Shown: positions 59,910-64,000 of the stretch, piece by piece | Layout: the number at the start of each line of letters is the position of its first letter | How positions within the stretch are numbered: the first letter of the stretch is position 1 | From: Saccharum officinarum | Lineage: Eukaryota > Streptophyta > Magnoliopsida > Poales > Poaceae | Direction: 5' to 3' | DNA: 64,000 nt | Assembly (NCBI GenBank): GCA_020631735.1 | Contig: CM036225.1 | Span: 62,529,183 to 62,593,182 of the forward strand | The notes under the pieces: generated by a model | Database searches by the model: none | The model's input: the letters and a program-made list of their open reading frames with translations, nothing else | Told to the model about the DNA's origin: nothing | Program-made: the position numbers and the translations under genes

Positions 59910-60080
59910 GGGGTTGTACCCCGCCATGATTCATGACGGGTTAGGGGTACCCCGCCATGATTCATGGCGGGGTACTCCTTTCCACGCTGGCCTACAGCGT
60001 GTCACGTGGGACCTGTACCCCGCCACCATGCATGGCGGGGTTCAGTGCATTTGCCCCGCCATGCATGGTGGCGGGGCCAA
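59910..60080. repeat. cluster of short palindromes, right TIR
   Basis: Four CCCCGCC...GGCGGGG stems, centred on ATGATTCAT or ATGCAT, mirror those at 56690-56885. Confidence 0.8.
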
Positions 60081-60465
60081 ACGGGTTAGATTTAAAAAAA
60101 ATTCAAATGCGGGTTAAATTTAAAATTTGTTTCAAATTTGGGCTAAAAATAAATAAAAAAATTCGACAGCTGAGGCGTAGTGAGACACTGCTGCCACCTT
60201 GGGCCCCGCGCTGACCTTGGCTCCTGCGGACAGCACCCTCGCGCCCCTCTCTCTGCCGCGCGGTGGGGACCCAGGCCTCTCTGCACTGCCGGGCCGTCCT
60301 GCATGGCGCGGTACTGTCGCGCCTAGCCGTGCCAGCATGTATGGCTAGGCAGTGCTGATTTGCCGCGCCATCAGCTTAGACGCAGTCAAAAGTGTTAGTT
60401 TTAAAAATAAAAAAATTTAGTGTTAAATTTAGATTTTATTTAAAAAAACGTTAAAAAAAAAAAAT

Positions 60466-60643
60466 TACCGCGCGAGCCAGGCCGCAGGGAAACGTGATTC
60501 ATTTTTGTTTCCCTAGAGCCATGCCGACAGGGGCATTTGCATGAGCAGGGCCTGGCCCGACGCGCAATGCAAGCATCCAAACGTCTGTCGACTGCATCTC
60601 AAGACCTGGCTCAAGCAAATACATGCATCCAAACGCATCCTTA
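60466..60643. other. no gene seen
   Basis: Contains two short GCATCCAAACG blocks; otherwise unassigned. Confidence 0.35.
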
Positions 60644-60932
60644 GAGCATCTCCAAGAGCTTTTCTAAATCTCACTCTCTAAATCATCATTTAGAGTCATT
60701 TGCGTAAAAATCACTTTCCATATCTTTTCACACTCCAATAGTTTCTCTAAATCCCATGCGCACTCTAGAGAGCCATTCTCGTCTTTTATATTTGGCTGGC
60801 AACAAACCTGGAATAGAAGATGGCTATATTTGGATAACTATTTAGAGAAGCTATTGGAGGATAGTTTTTCACCAAAATATTTATTCTAAACATTTAGAAA
60901 GGATATAAAGAGTCTCTCGTAGATGCTGGGCC
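60644..60932. mobile_element. Tourist-like MITE (GAGCATCTCCAA type)
   Basis: Starts after TTA with GAGCATCTCCAAGAGC and ends with a region whose reverse complement is CCCAGCATCTACGAGAG. Inside are ACTCTCTAAAT repeats. The right duplication is not clear. Confidence 0.55.
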
Positions 60933-60944
60933 TTGCTAGGTAAC

Positions 60945-61335
60945 GAAGTTTTCGGACTATAGTATCACAAAAAAATTATGGTTTTCTAAGCCAAGGAGAT
61001 ATAAAATCATGATTTAAACAAAAGAGGTCATAGGCGGAGTTTTTAGAATTAAAAAACTACAGTTTTAACAAAATCATGGTTTTAGAAACTATGAAGTTTA
61101 GACCCTGTTTGATACAAAGTATTAGAGAAATACTTTGGTTTTTAAAAGCTACTGAGTGTTAGATGCAACCAATCTTGTAGTCTCTAAAACTATGGTTTTA
61201 TCAAAACTGTAGTCTTTTTGGAGTTTTAAAAACTCCACTAATGATCTCTTTTTTCTAAACCATGGTTTATATCTCTTTGGCTTATAATAAAACCATAGTT
61301 TTGTGATACTATAGTTTTGAAAACGCATCATCCAA
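60945..61335. repeat. imperfect long inverted repeat (MITE hairpin)
   Basis: GGACTATAGTATCACAAAA at about 60955 and its counterpart TTTTGTGATACTATAGTTTT at about 61297 begin arms of roughly 150 bp. The arms pair through AGCCAAGGAGATATAAA and AGAGGTCAT blocks. A copy of GTTTGATACAAAGTATTAG lies in the loop. The transcript of either strand would form a long hairpin. Confidence 0.7.
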
Positions 61336-61560
61336 ACAGGTTATTGTATTCAAACACCTGATAGCTTTTGAAAACCAAAGTCGAAACACATAGTTTTTTT
61401 TTTCAATACTTTAAAAATACTTACCCTCTCTGTTCCATAAAAACAGACGTGGTAGCACTAGCATCTGCCGAGAGGATCAAGGAGAGAGAGAGGAGAATGA
61501 CCTGCACACCTCTACAAGTGCAAGTGGAGCAGTTGTGGCCGTATTTAGATTTCAGAATTC

Positions 61561-61765
61561 ATTCCTAAATTTCACTATAAAAAAAGATTTTCCGTCACAT
61601 CAAAATGTCGACACATATATGGAGTACTAAATGTAGATTAAATCAAATTAATTGCACAATTTTGTTGTACTTTACGAGATGAATATTTTAAACCTAATTA
61701 ATCAATGTTTGGATAATTATTAGTAAATAAAAATAAAATTACTATAGTGTTCAACCGAGATTCGG
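61561..61765. mobile_element. MITE fragment, GGCCTGTTTAG family
   Basis: Carries the CCGTCACATCAAAATGTCG and TGCACAATTTTGTTGTAC parts of the family core without clear termini. Confidence 0.5.
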
Positions 61766-61821
61766 ACCTTCCCTGTTCGGGCATCACGTCCTGCATTAAT
61801 TGATGTAAAAACCAGAACACT

Positions 61822-62062
61822 GGCCTGTTTAGATACCCAAAATAAGCCAAAAAATTTTGCATAGTAACCGTCACATCGAATCTTTGGACGTATGCATGAA
61901 GCATTAAATGTAGAAAAAAAATAACTAATTGCACAGTTTGTCTGTAAATGTCGAGATGAATCTTTTGAGCCTAGTTAGTCCATGGTTAGAAAAATTTTGC
62001 CAAATAACGACGAAAAATGCTACAGGAACTTTTCCCCAAAAATTTTCGCATCTAAACACGCC
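61822..62062. mobile_element. MITE, GGCCTGTTTAG family
   Basis: 241 bp, ends GGCCTGTTTAGATACC and, on the other strand, GGCGTGTTTAGATGCG, with the usual core GATGAATCTTTTGAGCCTAG. Target duplications are not exact. Confidence 0.65.
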
Positions 62063-62179
62063 TCATATCTGGTTGGCTCCGGTGGTGGGAGGAGGCTACG
62101 CTAATAGGCCTGGCACCGTTTCGCAAAAAAAAAGGCCTGGCACCTGCGCAGTACGGCGAGACCCTCGCGGAACATTTCA

Positions 62180-62405
62180 GGGTGTTTGGTTTGGGTATTA
62201 AAGTTTAACCAACACTGTAGCACTTTTGTTTTATTTGATAAAAAGTTTTCAATCTGGACTAATTAGGCTTAATAGATTCGTCTCGTAAATTACTCCTAAT
62301 CTGTGCCGACATGTATGCAATTAGTCTACATTTAGTACTCCATGCATTTGAGGAACATTGATGTGATGAGTGTTAAACTTTAACAAAAGCAAACCAAACA
62401 TAGCC
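62180..62405. mobile_element. MITE, related family (GTTTGGTTT ends)
   Basis: Starts AGGGTGTTTGGTTTGG and ends CAAACCAAACATAGCCT, with the core CTAATTAGGCTTAATAGATT and ACTCCATGCATTTG. It lies near the 61822 copy. Confidence 0.6.
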
Positions 62406-62840
62406 TTAAACGACGTTTTTTTGGGACCGACGAAGTAGTATCCAAACATGACCTCCGCCATCCGCTCAGAATGCCACCTGGACTCGTTTGTTGCTGGTTC
62501 GGCATACCGCATGCATGCTGTGCATTGGTACTCACCCTAATCACCGCACATGTTCTGTTGGTGCCGAGATGCACAGGCGCACAGCTCGTGTCATTGGGAG
62601 CGTCACAACTCTCAATTAATGGAAGAGCTGCCTCGCGAGCGTCCTGCAGCCGCGACATTGGACGGGAGCGTGCACCAGGTATCTCGCTTGGTGGGGTCTG
62701 TGTGTAGTAGATACGGCCCAACACAGGAGATGTTACATATCATGACTCGTGCCTGCCCGCTACACAACTATAAACGGAGAGACTGGCGGCCGGAGTCTAG
62801 GTGAGCGCAGGCTGTCCGTCCATTTTTAATAATGATAACC
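62406..62840. other. no gene seen
   Basis: Overlapping short ORFs on both strands; none carries a domain I recognise. Confidence 0.35.
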
Positions 62841-62844
62841 TCAG

Positions 62845-63060
62845 ACCTTTACGGATATAGCTTCGTGCTCTGTTTCATCTCGTGCTCTACGCCTGCTCTC
62901 CGTGCCCGCTGTCCGTCATGGATGTAGCTTCGTGCTCCGCGCCCGCTGTCCGCCATGGATGTAGCTTCGAGTTCCGCACCTGCTGCCACGCCCATGAATA
63001 CAACTTTGTGATCTGCACCTGTTGTCGTGCCCGCTTCGCTTCCCGCTCGCACGTGGGGTG
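62845..63060. repeat. degenerate ~38-bp minisatellite
   Basis: About four units with GGATGTAGCTTCGTGCTCC and GCCCGCTGTCCG words at a spacing near 36-39 bp. Confidence 0.6.
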
Positions 63061-63124
63061 CGGTGCACCCGAGGGGACCACCTTCGCCTACGCCCCTTTG
63101 CCGTGCCTACTCATAAAACACTTG

Positions 63125-63400
63125 CAACATAAAGCATTTGCTACAACATACGTTCGAAACAGATGAAATATTTACAACATATGTTTACAACATATGTATA
63201 TGAGCACTACAACATATGCAACATCTAGATAAATCATTTGCAACATACACTTGAAACAGCTGAAACATTTGAAACATACAATCGCGACATAGCCAGTGCA
63301 TTATATGCAACATCCAGATAAAATACATGCAACATACGTTTAAATTAGCTAAAACATTTGAAACATACACTGCAACATATGCAGCATCCAGATAAAACAA
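63125..63400. repeat. AACATA-rich repeat tract
   Basis: Many GCAACATA, TGAAACATTTG and ACATCCAGATAAA words recur irregularly. This word set is common in grass intergenic repeats, but I cannot name the element. Confidence 0.55.
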
Positions 63401-63780
63401 TTGTAATGACACGAGGCACGGGTGGGGCGCGCGAGGCACAGGCGTAGGGCGCGTGAGGCGCGGGGGCAGGCGGGTCCATCTCATCCGCCCGGACGGACGC
63501 TCGGTAGAGAGCATTACCGAACTATAAAAGCCACCGCTCTTCTAACCCTAGCTTCACATCTGCTCTCTTGTATTATAGCCGCTCCATGCCCTCGCTTCCG
63601 ATCTCTCGCTCACATCATCTCCATGCCTTCCTCCCAATCTCTTGCTCACGGCCTCTCCCTGCCTCCTTCTCTCCCGATCTCTTGCATTGCTTTCTCTCCT
63701 CTAGCTTCCTCGACGTGGCGCGGCGGCAGTGCCCCCCGCTAATGTGCGGACCGGCGGCGACAAGACCCCAGCCTATGGAC

Positions 63781-63934
63781 TAAGGACGGATCCAGGAAAA
63801 TGTCTAGGGTGGCTTGTCTCTCCTCAAGGTGCATCCATGGCAAAAATTCCTAAGGGGGCTAAGGGGGGCTCCATGGATTTGGCGCCTGTAGGGGGGCTAA
63901 AACCCCACCCGCCCCACCATTGGATCTGTCCCTG
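63781..63934. mobile_element. short hAT MITE
   Basis: 154 bp, ends TAAGGACGGATCC and, on the other strand, CAGGGACAGATCC. Flanks CTATGGAC (63773-63780) and GTATGGAC (63935-63942) agree at 7 of 8. The G-run-rich subterminal sequence (CTAAGGGGGGCTC) resembles that at 44237-44310, so it may derive from the same TTF-type hAT family. Confidence 0.65.
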
Positions 63935-64000
63935 GTATGGACGGAAGCCTTCGGTAGCGCGGCCCTAGCATGAACGTAGATGCGGCCACGAGCGGCCCCT

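Larger units (their letters stand above)
56612..60164. mobile_element. MuDR-like element with ~280-bp TIRs
   Basis: Both ends start GAATTTTTTT and match over roughly 280 bp, including TTTAGCC, AAACAAATTTTAAATTTAAC and GTTTGGCCCCGCCAC. GACAGCTG flanks the element on both sides (56604-56611, 60165-60172). Inside are a mudrA-like remnant on plus and a zinc-finger gene on minus, converging near 58530, an arrangement like MuDR with its two convergent genes. It inserted into the right arm of the older long-TIR element. Confidence 0.8.
53043..60465. mobile_element. older long-TIR (MULE-like) element hosting a nest
   Basis: The left inverted repeat (53043-53340, continued at 54221-54288) matches the right one (60165-60465) in reverse complement. 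Shared blocks are a poly-T start, AAAATCTAAATTT, TTTTTATTTTTAAAACTA, GGGTCCCCACCGCGCGG and GCGCGGGGCCCAAGGTGGC. The left arm is interrupted by three MITEs and cut by a hAT; the right arm is abutted by the inner MULE. Substitutions are frequent. I could not confirm a target duplication. No transposase belonging to this outer element is seen. Confidence 0.55.

Overview
The window reads as repeat-dense intergenic DNA of a grass (Poaceae; an Andropogoneae-type panicoid such as sorghum, sugarcane, Miscanthus or maize is my best inference). The basis is the mix of repeats: Tourist- and Stowaway-like MITEs, a Sirevirus-like Ty1/Copia element, a Tat-type Ty3/gypsy element carrying an antisense gene, Mutator-like and hAT elements, and endogenous pararetrovirus (EPRV) DNA set in TA-dinucleotide repeats. 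I see no intact host gene. Nearly every reading frame belongs to a transposon or integrated virus, and almost all are broken.

Region 1 (1-21822) is the most striking part. A 19.4-kb array of caulimovirid-like DNA (1592-21003) is bounded on both sides by (TA)n and then by the same ~750 bp of host DNA in inverted orientation (697-1439 and 21064-21822). The array holds five copies of a ~1.4-1.5 kb intergenic/leader region, with tRNA-Met-type primer-binding sites downstream of the internal copies. Between them lie two different coding units. Unit A (9790-14138, + strand) encodes a small coiled-coil protein and a movement protein/coat protein polyprotein with no polymerase. Unit B (two copies: 3054-6932 on - and 15680-19542 on +) encodes a cysteine-rich domain, aspartic protease, reverse transcriptase and RNase H, then a second ORF with a viroplasmin-like segment. 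The shared intergenic regions and complementary gene sets point to a two-component (bipartite) pararetrovirus, of the kind proposed for some endogenous florendoviruses of grasses. Two concatemers are joined head to head near 8400.

Region 2 (21823-31044) is a 5'-truncated, internally deleted Ty3/gypsy element: gag/protease remnant, integrase C-terminus, tandem repeats, a multi-exon antisense gene with its own TATA box, a 483-bp triplication and the 3' LTR. Region 3 (31045-44310) is a TTF-type hAT transposon with a decayed transposase on the minus strand. It is split by a complete 10.4-kb Copia element (33853-44231, TSD GACTT).

Region 4 (44311-52750) has MITEs, a complete 2.95-kb Mutator-like element (45433-48381, 9-bp TSD) that carries a FAR1-like transposase remnant plus a pentatricopeptide-repeat fragment, and long stretches without genes. 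Region 5 (53027-60465) is a nest: an old long-TIR element was hit by three Tourist-like MITEs at one TTA site, by a non-autonomous hAT built around a 145-bp minisatellite, and by a MuDR-like element (56612-60164) with a mudrA-like remnant and a convergent multi-exon CxCG/GRF-type zinc-finger gene. Region 6 (60466-64000) is MITE-rich DNA with minisatellites and a short hAT MITE.
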